Assembly: GCF_003426025.1 (NCBI RefSeq)
Contig: NZ_QJSH01000007.1
Coordinates: forward strand, 1-64,000
Origin: Paraliobacillus quinghaiensis
GTDB lineage: Bacteria > Bacillota > Bacilli > Bacillales > Amphibacillaceae
Reading direction: 5' to 3'
Length of the DNA: 64,000 nucleotides
The notes below the pieces were generated by a model. It was not told where the DNA came from. It was given only the letters and a program-made list of their open reading frames with translations, and did not search any database. A program made the translations under genes and the position numbers. Shown here piece after piece: positions 30,792-39,210 of this stretch. How positions within the stretch are numbered: position 1 is the stretch's first letter; every line of letters starts with the position of its first letter.

Positions 30792-33575
30792 GTGAACAAC
30801 AACAAAATAGGTGTTCCGTTAGAGGGTTTTGCTGAATTTAGTAGAAAAGCTGCAGCAGAAGGTGCTGTTCTACTGAAGAATGAAGGACAAGTTCTTCCTA
30901 TTAAAGAAGAGGAAAGTATTTCTGTTTTTGGTAGAACACAAATCGACTATTATCGAAGTGGAACAGGTTCAGGTGGTAGTGTAAATGTTACATACACGAC
31001 GAATCTTTTAGATGGGCTTCGAAATAAAAGTAAAATAGCGGTAAATGAAGATTTGGCAAATACATATGAAAAGTGGATTGAAGAGAATCCATTTGACAAC
31101 GGTGGTGGCGGCTGGGCTGCAGAACCATGGTTTCAAAAAGAAATGCCTTTAACAGACGAACTGGTAATAGATGCAAGAAATAAATCTGATAAGGCTATTG
31201 TTGTTATTGGGCGTACCGCTGGAGAAGACCAGGATAATGCTGATTCTCCAGGTAGTTATCAATTAACAGAAGAAGAAAAAGACATGTTACAACAGGTTAC
31301 GAAACACTTTGATCAGGTAGCTGTTGTATTGAATGTATCGAACATTATTGATATGAATTGGGTCAATGATCAAAATCATGTTAATCCAATTAAGAGTGTT
31401 ATTTATACTTGGCAAGGTGGTATGGAAGGTGGTAATGCTGCAGCTGATGTATTAGTTGGCGATGTTACACCGAGTGGTAAATTAACGGATACAATTGCTT
31501 ATTCTATTAATGACTATCCGTCTACAAGTAATTATGGTAACGAGCTGGTTAACTATTATCAAGAAGATATTTATGTAGGATATCGTTATTTTGAAACTTT
31601 TTGCCCTGAAAAGGTCCAGTATGCATTTGGTTACGGGTTATCTTATACAGAATTTGAGATAGAGCCGATGGAAGCAAGAAGTGTTACGAAAGATGGAGAA
31701 AAGTATATTGAATTTGACGTTACAGTTAAAAATATCGGAGAAATGTTTGCGGGTAAAGAGGTTGTACAAGTTTATTATGAAGCACCACAAGGAACACTAG
31801 GTCAACCATCTAAAGTATTAGGCGCATTTGATAAGACAAAAGTGTTGCAACCAGGAGAAACACAAAAACTAACTATCGACTTAGCTGTTAATAGTATGTC
31901 ATCGTATGATGATAGTGGCATAACTGGTAATCTATCTGCTTATGTCTTAGAAAGTGGTGTGTATAACCTTTATGTAGGTAATAGTGTGAAAGACCTTGTG
32001 CAAGTTGGAATCGATGGTGAAACAGGTTATTTAGTAGAAGGACTTGATGTCATTGAACAATTAGAAGAAGTATTAGCACCAACTGCAGATTTCACCAGAA
32101 TGAAACCTGGTGTACAAAAAGAAGATGGTTCATATGAAATAACATATGTAGAAGTTCCTAAACAAAAGACATCCCTAGCTGAGCGTATCAATGATAATCT
32201 TCCTGAAACGATTGAACAGACTGGAAAACAAGGTTATACACTAAGTGATGTATATGATAAAAAGATAACTATGGAGACCTTTATTGCACAGTTAACAGAT
32301 GATGAATTAGCTACAATTGTTAGAGGCGAAGGAATGAGTAGTCCTCTAGTTACACCAGGAACTGCTTCAGCTTTTGGTGGTGTGAGTGACAGTTTATTTA
32401 ATTATGGTATTCCGGTTGGTTGTTGTGCAGATGGTCCGTCAGGTATTCGTATGGATAGTGGGCATAAAGCAACGCAAGTTCCAATTGGCACATTACTAGC
32501 TGCTACTTGGGATGTTAAGTTAGTAGAAGCACTGTATGAAATGGAAGGTCAAGAATTATTAAGTAATAATATAGATATGTTATTAGGACCTGGATTAAAT
32601 ATTAGACGGAGTCCATTAAATGGTCGTAACTTTGAATACTTTTCAGAAGACCCACTGATTACGGGGGCTTTTGCTGTGGCTAACGCTCGTGGAATTGTAA
32701 AAGGTGGAGCGCACGCAACATTGAAACATTTTGTTTGTAATAACCAAGAACATGCGCGTCACAAAGTGGATGCGGTTGTTTCTGAACGTGCATTAAGAGA
32801 AGTTTATTTAAAAGGATTTGAAATGGCGGTTAAACATGGTGAAGCTAAAGGTGTTATGACATCATATAACCCTATTAATGGACATTGGGCAGCTTCTAAC
32901 TATGATTTAAATACTACTGTTCTTCGTAAAGAATGGGGATTTAAAGGCATTGTTATGACTGACTGGTGGGCAAAAATGAATGATTGTATTGAAGGTGGTC
33001 CAGAAGATATAAAGAATACAAACTTTATGGTTCGTGCACAAAATGATTTATATATGGTAGTGAATAATTATGGAGCAGAAGTGAATGCGTCCGATGATAA
33101 TACGATTGCATCTTTAAAAAATGGAACACTAACACGTGGAGAATTACAGCGTAATGCCATGAATATTTGTGATTTCTTAATGCATGCACCTGTATTTTTC
33201 AGAAAACAAGAGGTTGAAGAAGTGGCTAAGTTTAAAGCAAATTCATCTCTCGCGCCAGAAAAAGTGCAAAATATATCTCAAAACGCAAAAGTAAGCACTT
33301 CATCATCAGGATCAACTTTTATGAAAGTAGAAAATCCAGGTGAATATCGTATTATTGTTAAAGTAATGTCACCAGGTAGTGATTTAGCTCAAACGGCCTG
33401 TAACGTTCTCGTAAATGATCAGTTGATGACAACAATTCAAACCAATGGTACAGACGGAAAATGGATTAAACAAAAGCTTATCAAAGTTGAACTTGAAGAA
33501 GGGTTATATGAATTAAAACTCGATTTCATCAAACCAGGTATGCAAATAGATTGGATAGAATTCAAGAAAATCTAG
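30792..33575 (+). CDS. Domain-permuted GH3 beta-glycosidase with C-terminal CBM-like domain
   Basis: The order is reversed relative to most GH3 enzymes. Residues 1-240 form the GH3 C-terminal domain (AAAEGAVLLKNEGQVLPI, GRTAGEDQDNADSP), residues about 270-400 a fibronectin-III-like domain (EMFAGKEVVQVYYEAP), and residues about 490-800 the catalytic barrel (LGPGLNIRRSPLNGRNFEYFSEDP, KHFVCNNQEHARH, and nucleophile Asp724 in VMTDWW). The last 90 residues resemble a beta-sandwich carbohydrate-binding module (YRIIVKV, YELKLDFI, IDWIEF). Permuted GH3 enzymes are usually beta-glucosidases. There is no signal peptide, so it acts on imported sugars. GTG 30792 has GGAGGG upstream. Confidence 0.88.
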   Translation: MNNNKIGVPLEGFAEFSRKAAAEGAVLLKNEGQVLPIKEEESISVFGRTQIDYYRSGTGSGGSVNVTYTTNLLDGLRNKSKIAVNEDLANTYEKWIEENPFDNGGGGWAAEPWFQKEMPLTDELVIDARNKSDKAIVVIGRTAGEDQDNADSPGSYQLTEEEKDMLQQVTKHFDQVAVVLNVSNIIDMNWVNDQNHVNPIKSVIYTWQGGMEGGNAAADVLVGDVTPSGKLTDTIAYSINDYPSTSNYGNELVNYYQEDIYVGYRYFETFCPEKVQYAFGYGLSYTEFEIEPMEARSVTKDGEKYIEFDVTVKNIGEMFAGKEVVQVYYEAPQGTLGQPSKVLGAFDKTKVLQPGETQKLTIDLAVNSMSSYDDSGITGNLSAYVLESGVYNLYVGNSVKDLVQVGIDGETGYLVEGLDVIEQLEEVLAPTADFTRMKPGVQKEDGSYEITYVEVPKQKTSLAERINDNLPETIEQTGKQGYTLSDVYDKKITMETFIAQLTDDELATIVRGEGMSSPLVTPGTASAFGGVSDSLFNYGIPVGCCADGPSGIRMDSGHKATQVPIGTLLAATWDVKLVEALYEMEGQELLSNNIDMLLGPGLNIRRSPLNGRNFEYFSEDPLITGAFAVANARGIVKGGAHATLKHFVCNNQEHARHKVDAVVSERALREVYLKGFEMAVKHGEAKGVMTSYNPINGHWAASNYDLNTTVLRKEWGFKGIVMTDWWAKMNDCIEGGPEDIKNTNFMVRAQNDLYMVVNNYGAEVNASDDNTIASLKNGTLTRGELQRNAMNICDFLMHAPVFFRKQEVEEVAKFKANSSLAPEKVQNISQNAKVSTSSSGSTFMKVENPGEYRIIVKVMSPGSDLAQTACNVLVNDQLMTTIQTNGTDGKWIKQKLIKVELEEGLYELKLDFIKPGMQIDWIEFKKI

Positions 33576-33660
33576 TAATTGATAGAAAAACCTAATTGAA
33601 TAATTAAAATAAGTCCTACAACAGAATGTTCTTTGTTGTAGGACTTATTTGGTTAATGTC
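33576..33660 (+). repeat. Terminator-containing direct repeat, left copy
   Basis: From the last codons of the GH3 gene (AAATCTAGTAATTGA) through the terminator (AAGTCCTACAACA with TGTTGTAGGACTT) to GGTTAATGTC, this matches 41206-41285 closely apart from a 17-base segment. The two copies flank the sugar cassette. Confidence 0.8.
33612..33651. terminator. Terminator after the GH3 gene
   Basis: AAGTCCTACAACA and TGTTGTAGGACTT form a 13-bp stem. The flanking A/T-rich bases suit termination from both directions, so it may also serve the minus-strand regulator gene. Confidence 0.75.
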
Positions 33661-33669
33661 GTTTAATTG

Positions 33670-34416
33670 TTAAATTACGGTTACTTGCTGACTGTCGTAT
33701 AACTTTTTAATGTCTGGGTTAACATCTTCTGTTATTAAATAAGTTAATACATTAGTTGGAGTTATAATGTGATTTGAAAAGGTACCTAACTTATCTGAGG
33801 TTACCATCCCTAGAATCTCATTGGAAATGGATACCATCTTTCTTTTAACTGATGCTTCAGATAAGCTTGGTACGGTTATTCCAATGCTAGGATCTATCTT
33901 ATGTATCCCCATTATATATAAGTCTGCCCGCATATTATTTAGAGCGTCCACGGTATCTATTCCTAAATTCACCATAGATTCCTTAAATAAAGTTCCACCA
34001 ATCATAATAACTTCAATTTGTTCGTGATTAGATAATGCCATAGCTATTGGTGGACTATTTGTTATAATAGTTGCCTTTAAAGTGAGGGGAAGTTGATTGA
34101 CTAAATTTAAATTAGTTGTTCCACCATCAATTAATATAACCATGTCTTCATTTATATATTCTAATGCTTTTGCGGCTAGCTTTGTTTTAACTTCATTAAG
34201 CATATGTTGCCTCGTTGAAAAGTCCACAACTGGTGGTCCTATTCTGAGAGCTCCACGGTGTACTCTTCTAATTAAACCTATATTATCCAATTCTTTAAGA
34301 TCTCTTCGAATAGTATCCTCTGAAACCTCTAGTCTTTGACTTAAATCACTAGCAATAACTTTTTGTTCTTCATTTAAGATTTTTAAAATTATTTGTTGGC
34401 GTTCTTCTTTTAACAA
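33670..34416 (-). CDS. DeoR-family transcriptional regulator of the hexitol cassette
   Basis: Residues 1-55 are a DeoR winged helix (EERQQIILKILNEEQKVIASDLSQRLEVSEDTIRRDL, then IRRVHRGAL). Residues 75-240 are the sugar-phosphate sensor domain with ILIDGGTTNLNLVNQL, TIITNSPPIAMAL and IEVIMIGGTL. I choose TTG 34416, with GAGGGTG eight bases upstream and the classical LKEERQQ opening. ATG 34437 is in frame but has no ribosome site, and the 52 residues before it (Cys/Phe-rich) are not DeoR-like. It is divergent from the cassette genes and presumably represses them. Confidence 0.85.
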   Translation of the reverse strand: MLKEERQQIILKILNEEQKVIASDLSQRLEVSEDTIRRDLKELDNIGLIRRVHRGALRIGPPVVDFSTRQHMLNEVKTKLAAKALEYINEDMVILIDGGTTNLNLVNQLPLTLKATIITNSPPIAMALSNHEQIEVIMIGGTLFKESMVNLGIDTVDALNNMRADLYIMGIHKIDPSIGITVPSLSEASVKRKMVSISNEILGMVTSDKLGTFSNHIITPTNVLTYLITEDVNPDIKKLYDSQQVTVI

Positions 34417-34587
34417 GGACTTTACACCCTCTATCATTATTTTAGTATATCTATATATTAACACCAAATTGAAATAATTAAAAACATGCACGTACATGCA
34501 AAAATAACATATAAAAAATGCAAGAAACCCTTTACATTTTAAAATAATCGTTTTATAATTAAAAAAACAGCAAAGGGAGGCGTAAAC

Positions 34588-35295
34588 GTGCATAAAAACG
34601 AAATAGTTATAGCACCTTCAATAATGTGTGCAGACTTATGCAATTTAGAAAAAAGTATTAAGGAAATTGAGAGTGAGGGTTTAAATACTTTACACATAGA
34701 TGTGATTGATGGGGCGTTTAGTCCTAGTATGCCATTAGGAATTGACACCATTAAACAGTTAAGAAAGATTACAGATATGGATTTTGATGTTCATGTTATG
34801 GCAAATGACAATGAATATTTTATTCAAGAGATGTTAGAAATCGGTGTTCAACAAATCTCTTTTCACATTGAAAGTAGCACCCATATCGATCGATTTGTAA
34901 ATTTAATAAAAAAGAAAGGTGTAAAAGTTGGCATTGCACTTAATCCAGCGACACCATTATCACAATTAGAATACTTATTACCTCAATGTGACACTGTCCT
35001 GTTAATGTTAATTAATCCAGGATTTGCAACTGATAAAAATGAAAAGCAAGTATCATATGCAAATGAAAAAGTTAGAGACCTTTATAAAATGATAAAAGAA
35101 AAGGGATTAGATACAAGTATTGAAGTTGATGGTCGAGTATCTTTAGAATCTATTCCAAATTTAATTGAATCTGGTGCTGATACATTAGTTGCCGGCAGTA
35201 CAAGTTTATTTATTCCTAACAAAAGTATAAAAGAAAATAAAAAAGTTATGGAAGAGTCAATTCTAAAAGGATTATCACTAAGGGAGGAAAAGTAA
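34588..35295 (+). CDS. Ribulose-phosphate 3-epimerase-like (RPE/AlsE) enzyme
   Basis: This 235-residue TIM barrel keeps the RPE metal and catalytic pattern: HIDVIDGAFSPS, DVHVM, FHIES, GIALNPATPLSQLEYLL, LLMLINPGFATDK and IEVDGRVS. Family members epimerise C3 of ketose phosphates such as ribulose-5-P or allulose-6-P. A housekeeping Rpe is normally encoded elsewhere, and the divergence of motifs (GFATDK for GFGGQ) suggests a specialised substrate in this cassette. GTG 34588 follows GGGAGG. It is the first gene of the operon. Confidence 0.85.
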   Translation: MHKNEIVIAPSIMCADLCNLEKSIKEIESEGLNTLHIDVIDGAFSPSMPLGIDTIKQLRKITDMDFDVHVMANDNEYFIQEMLEIGVQQISFHIESSTHIDRFVNLIKKKGVKVGIALNPATPLSQLEYLLPQCDTVLLMLINPGFATDKNEKQVSYANEKVRDLYKMIKEKGLDTSIEVDGRVSLESIPNLIESGADTLVAGSTSLFIPNKSIKENKKVMEESILKGLSLREEK

Positions 35296-35856
35296 ATGAT
35301 TAATTACGAGGATATCCAGAAAGAAATTACAAGTGAAATTTCAGATACATTAGGTCAAATTAATAATGATGACGTTATCAAGTTATTAAGAAAAATAGAA
35401 AAAGCAGAAAAGGTATTTTTTGTAGGAGTTGGAAGAGTAAAGTTATCTTTAGAAGCAATCGCAAAACGCTTAGCCCATTTAGGAATAAAGACATATGTTG
35501 TGGGGCAAATTACTGAGCCGGCGATCACTGAAAAAGATCTATTGATTGTTGGATCAGGAAGTGGTGAATCTGCTTTCCCGCTAATTATTGCAAAGAAGGC
35601 AAAACAATATAAAGCTGAAGTTGCTCATATTGGTGCGAACCCAGACTGTTCTATGAAGCAGTATTCTGATCATTTTGTAAGAATTCCTGTTAGTACAAAA
35701 CTTCAATTACCAAATGAAATTCCTTCTGCTCAACCAATGACAAGTCTATTTGAGCAAAGTCTACTATTGTTAGGGGATACTATTGCATTAATGATGGTTA
35801 AAGAACAAAATATCGATATGCATAAACTCTGGGAGTATCATGCAAACTTAGAATAA
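35296..35856 (+). CDS. SIS-domain sugar isomerase, 6-phospho-3-hexuloisomerase-like
   Basis: The 186-residue single SIS domain resembles PHI/HxlB proteins: VFFVGVGRVKLSLEAIAKRLAHLGIKTYVVG, DLLIVGSGSGESAFPLIIAKKAKQY, then EIPSAQPMTSLFEQSLLLLGD. PHI interconverts 3-hexulose-6-P and fructose-6-P. No 3-hexulose-6-phosphate synthase is present in the cassette, so here it may handle a 3-keto sugar phosphate made by the dehydrogenase or epimerase. The start codon follows the previous stop directly, with GGGAGG inside the upstream gene. Confidence 0.82.
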   Translation: MINYEDIQKEITSEISDTLGQINNDDVIKLLRKIEKAEKVFFVGVGRVKLSLEAIAKRLAHLGIKTYVVGQITEPAITEKDLLIVGSGSGESAFPLIIAKKAKQYKAEVAHIGANPDCSMKQYSDHFVRIPVSTKLQLPNEIPSAQPMTSLFEQSLLLLGDTIALMMVKEQNIDMHKLWEYHANLE

Positions 35857-35901
35857 TAGCAAATAAATTTAATTAAATAAATTGCTATAGGGGGGGTAAC
35901 G

Positions 35902-37068
35902 GTGCAAGCATTACACTTTGGAGCGGGGAATATTGGTAAAGGCTTTATAGGTAGTTTATTGAATAAAACAGGTTACGATGTTTGTTTTGTTGATGTGAAT
36001 CAAGAAGTGGTTGATAATTTTAATCGCAATAACAGATATTTAGTAGAAATATTAGATGATAATCATACAATTGAAGTTGTTTCACCAGTTACAGCATTAA
36101 ATGGTGCTTTGCAAGTAGAAGAGGTTGTTGAAGGTGTTATAAACGCGGATATTATTACAACCTCAGTAGGGATTGATAATCTTTCTCGTATAGCAAAAGT
36201 TATTGCGACAGGCCTTTTAAGACGTCTGAAAGAAAATAAGGATAAATTAGATATTATTGCAAACGAAAATGCTGTTAATGCTACAACTACTTTGAAACAA
36301 GAAATAGCAAAACATGTATCAGAGAAAGATATGGAGGAAATCATTTTAAATGTAGGGTTTCCAAATTCCGCAATTGATCGACTAGCTTTATCTAAGGAAA
36401 GTGATACAGATGAAATTGCTTTAGTTGAACCTTTTTATGAATGGGTTATTAATAAAAAAGAAATGGTTAATTTGAATTCACCTCCAATAAAAGGTGCTCT
36501 ATATGTTGATGACTTAAATCCGTATATTGAAAGAAAATTATACTCTGTGAATATGGGGCATGCCACAGCTGCATATATAGGATTCATTAACAATGAGAAA
36601 ACTGTTCAAAGCGCATTGAGTAATCCAGAGATCGAGGAATTTGTTAGAGGTACATTAAATGAAACAGCTCAATACTTGATTAGAAAATTTGAGGTTAATG
36701 AAAAAGATATGAATGATTATATTGAAAAGACATTAAGTCGATTCAAAAATAAAAATGTTAAAGATGATGTCTTAAGAGTAGGAAGATCACCTATAAGGAA
36801 ATTAGGTTGTGGTGAACGTTTAGTAAAGCCAACACAAGAACTGTTAAAGCATGAGTTACCGGTAAATCATCTGATAAAAGTAATTGCAGCTGCATTTTTG
36901 TTTGATAATCCAAAAGATGAAGAATCGAAAACTTTAAAACAATATGTTAGAGATAACGGAATAGATAACGCGATAGTTCATTTTACTAAAATAGAAAATG
37001 AGAGAATAAGAAATGCAATAATAGAAAATTACAATCATTTTAAAAATAATAAGGAAATGTTAATATAA
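35902..37068 (+). CDS. mtlD: Mannitol-1-phosphate 5-dehydrogenase-like enzyme
   Basis: The 388-residue polyol-specific long-chain dehydrogenase has the NAD motif LHFGAGNIGKGFIG at its N-terminus, then NENAVNATTTLK, LNVGFPNSAIDR and the catalytic ERKLYSVNMGHATAAYIG around residue 210 with its Lys. GCGERLVKP and a C-terminal helical domain follow. It would oxidise a hexitol phosphate, with mannitol-1-P as the default assumption. The presence of epimerase and isomerase genes suggests that the substrate may not be mannitol. GTG 35902 follows a G-rich ribosome site. Confidence 0.85.
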   Translation: MQALHFGAGNIGKGFIGSLLNKTGYDVCFVDVNQEVVDNFNRNNRYLVEILDDNHTIEVVSPVTALNGALQVEEVVEGVINADIITTSVGIDNLSRIAKVIATGLLRRLKENKDKLDIIANENAVNATTTLKQEIAKHVSEKDMEEIILNVGFPNSAIDRLALSKESDTDEIALVEPFYEWVINKKEMVNLNSPPIKGALYVDDLNPYIERKLYSVNMGHATAAYIGFINNEKTVQSALSNPEIEEFVRGTLNETAQYLIRKFEVNEKDMNDYIEKTLSRFKNKNVKDDVLRVGRSPIRKLGCGERLVKPTQELLKHELPVNHLIKVIAAAFLFDNPKDEESKTLKQYVRDNGIDNAIVHFTKIENERIRNAIIENYNHFKNNKEMLI

Positions 37069-37104
37069 ATATCTTATATCTTACTTTAGAAAGGATATGT
37101 TGTA

Positions 37105-37542
37105 ATGTTAAGTAAACATTTGGAGAGTAATGTTGTGTTCTCAAAAAGAGTGTCATCATGGGAGGAAGCGATAAAAGTAGCTTCTGAACCTTTGTTAAAT
37201 AAAGATTTTATTAATCAAAGTTATGTTCGAGACATGATTGAAAATGTGCACAAGTATGGACCATATATAGTGATTATGCCTGGAGTAGCAATGCCCCATG
37301 CAAGAAATGAGGGTGGGGTTATCAAAACAGGGATCTCCTTTTTGAAATTAGACACTCCTGTTTTGTTTCCGGAAGAAAAAGAGGTTGGCATCGTAATAGT
37401 TTTAGCAGCTGAAGACAGTTCAGGGCATATGGATTTGTTATCCGATTTATCTTCTTTATTAATTGAAGAAGATATTAAATATAAATTGGAGAATGCTCAG
37501 AGTGAGGAGGAGATAATTAACTTAATTAAAATGGTAGAGTGA
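37105..37542 (+). CDS. PTS EIIA, mannitol/fructose superfamily, UlaC-like
   Basis: The 145-residue phosphocarrier has active-site His65 in PGVAMPHARNEGGV and the block GPYIVIMPG. This matches UlaC/SgaA (ascorbate) EIIA more closely than MtlF, whose site reads LPHGT. It passes phosphate from HPr to the EIIB domain encoded next. Pairing a UlaC-like EIIA with a MtlA-like EIICB is unusual. RBS AAAGGA precedes ATG 37105. Confidence 0.88.
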   Translation: MLSKHLESNVVFSKRVSSWEEAIKVASEPLLNKDFINQSYVRDMIENVHKYGPYIVIMPGVAMPHARNEGGVIKTGISFLKLDTPVLFPEEKEVGIVIVLAAEDSSGHMDLLSDLSSLLIEEDIKYKLENAQSEEEIINLIKMVE

Positions 37543-37700
37543 TTCTGTGTTTTGAAATTCTTATAATAACGGGGAGGTTTTAGTTTAATCATCTAATTAT
37601 TTTATATTTGTAATAGAGTATTAAGTATTAGAGTTATATCTTTAATCGTAGGTACCTGTTTTCATAATTAACTTATAATAAAATTGAAAGGATGATATAA

Positions 37701-39140
37701 ATGTTAACTGAAACGCCAGTAACACAGAATTCTAAGTCGAGTCCATCAATCCGTGCGCGTATCCAAGCAGGAGGCGGTTTCTTAACGAATATGGTACTGC
37801 CTAATATTGGAGCATTTATAGCATGGGGTATTCTAACAGCGTTGTTTATACCAACTGGTTGGATTCCAAATGAAACTTTAGGTTCAATGGTTGGCCCAAG
37901 TATAACATATCTACTACCACTATTATTAGCTATTACTGGAGGTAAAATGGTTGCTGGGCAAAGAGGGGCTGTAATGGGTGCTATTGGTGCCATGGGCTTA
38001 ATCGTTGGATCAGATATTCCGATGTTTTTAGGAGCAATGATAATAGGTCCATTGGGTGGATTACTTATTAAAAAGTTTGATAGATTAATAGAGAATAAAA
38101 TTCCTGCTGGTTTTGAAATGGTTATCAATAATTTTTCAATTGGTATTTTAGGTTTTCTATTAATGCTAGTTTCATTTTCTTTTATTGGCCCAGTTATTGA
38201 ATCTGCAAATCAATTTGTTACATCTGCAATTGAAGCTTTAGTGGCAACTGGTTTTCTACCATTACTTTCTTTAATTAACGAACCTGCAAAGGTATTATTT
38301 TTAAATAACGTAATTGACCAAGGGATTTATTACCCACTAGGTATGCAACAGACTCTTGAAGCAGGAAAGTCTATTTACTTTACCGTAGCTTCTAACCCTG
38401 GTCCTGGTCTTGGCTTACTTTTGGCATTCACCTTTTTTGGTAAGAAAGTATCTAGAAGAACTGCACCGGGTGCAATCATAATTCACTTCTTTGGTGGTAT
38501 CCATGAACTATATTTTCCATACGTACTAATGAAACCACTTACAATTTTAGGTATGATAGCGGGTGGAATGTCTGGTATTGCAACGATTCAACTATTTGGA
38601 GCTGGACTTGTTGCTGGACCTAGCCCAGGGTCAATATTTGCATATCTTGCATTAACGCCTAATGGAAGCTTTACAGGCATTATTTTGGGTGTAATAGTAG
38701 CTACTATAGTTTCTTTCATTGTTACTTCTATAATATTAAAACTAGACAAAAAACCTGAGGTTGAAGAAGAGTTAACTAATTCAATCGAAAAATCTAAAGC
38801 TATGAAATCAGAAGGAAAGAATATTCTAAACTCTTCTGAAGATGTTTCAAATCAAAGTAGTGGAGTTGAAAAAATTTCTTTTGCCTGTGATGCAGGTGCT
38901 GGAAGTAGTGCAATGGGTGCTACAACCTTCAGAAAAAAATTACAAAAAGAAAATATAAATGGTATTGAAGTCAAGCACTATAGGATTGAGGATGTTCCTA
39001 AAGACTCTGATATTATAGTCGTACACAAAAACCTCTTAGATAGGACAAAAATGTCATTCGCTGATAAAAAAATTATAAGTATTGAAAATTATATAGGAGA
39101 TCCAAAGCTTGAGGATTTAATTAACGAGCTTAAGGGGTAA
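37701..39140 (+). CDS. PTS mannitol-type EIICB
   Basis: The EIIC domain (residues about 20-345) has MtlA motifs: GGGFLTNMVLPNIGAFIAWG, GSDIPMFLGAMIIGPLGG, NNVIDQGIYYPLG and FFGGIHELYFPYVLM, where GGIHE binds the sugar. A charged Ser-rich linker leads to EIIB with phosphorylated Cys396 in FACDAGAGSSAMG. The EIIA domain is separate, encoded upstream. It imports a hexitol with phosphorylation. ATG 37701 follows AAAGGATG. The 158-base gap before it holds an orphan GGGGAGG (37571-37577) with no gene behind it. Confidence 0.9.
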   Translation: MLTETPVTQNSKSSPSIRARIQAGGGFLTNMVLPNIGAFIAWGILTALFIPTGWIPNETLGSMVGPSITYLLPLLLAITGGKMVAGQRGAVMGAIGAMGLIVGSDIPMFLGAMIIGPLGGLLIKKFDRLIENKIPAGFEMVINNFSIGILGFLLMLVSFSFIGPVIESANQFVTSAIEALVATGFLPLLSLINEPAKVLFLNNVIDQGIYYPLGMQQTLEAGKSIYFTVASNPGPGLGLLLAFTFFGKKVSRRTAPGAIIIHFFGGIHELYFPYVLMKPLTILGMIAGGMSGIATIQLFGAGLVAGPSPGSIFAYLALTPNGSFTGIILGVIVATIVSFIVTSIILKLDKKPEVEEELTNSIEKSKAMKSEGKNILNSSEDVSNQSSGVEKISFACDAGAGSSAMGATTFRKKLQKENINGIEVKHYRIEDVPKDSDIIVVHKNLLDRTKMSFADKKIISIENYIGDPKLEDLINELKG

Positions 39141-39210
39141 TCTTGCAATGTTTATAGAAAGACAAAAATGTACTAATGCATATTAGATAGTAAGTGAAGG
39201 GATGATGTTA

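Noticed and set aside
34540-34560. cre-like AATAATCGTTTTAT before the epimerase gene
   Set aside because: Four mismatches to the consensus, all in the outer positions.
34438-34593. 52-residue N-terminal extension of the DeoR-type regulator
   Set aside because: Cys/Phe-rich and unlike any DeoR protein; it overlaps the divergent promoter and the start of the epimerase gene.
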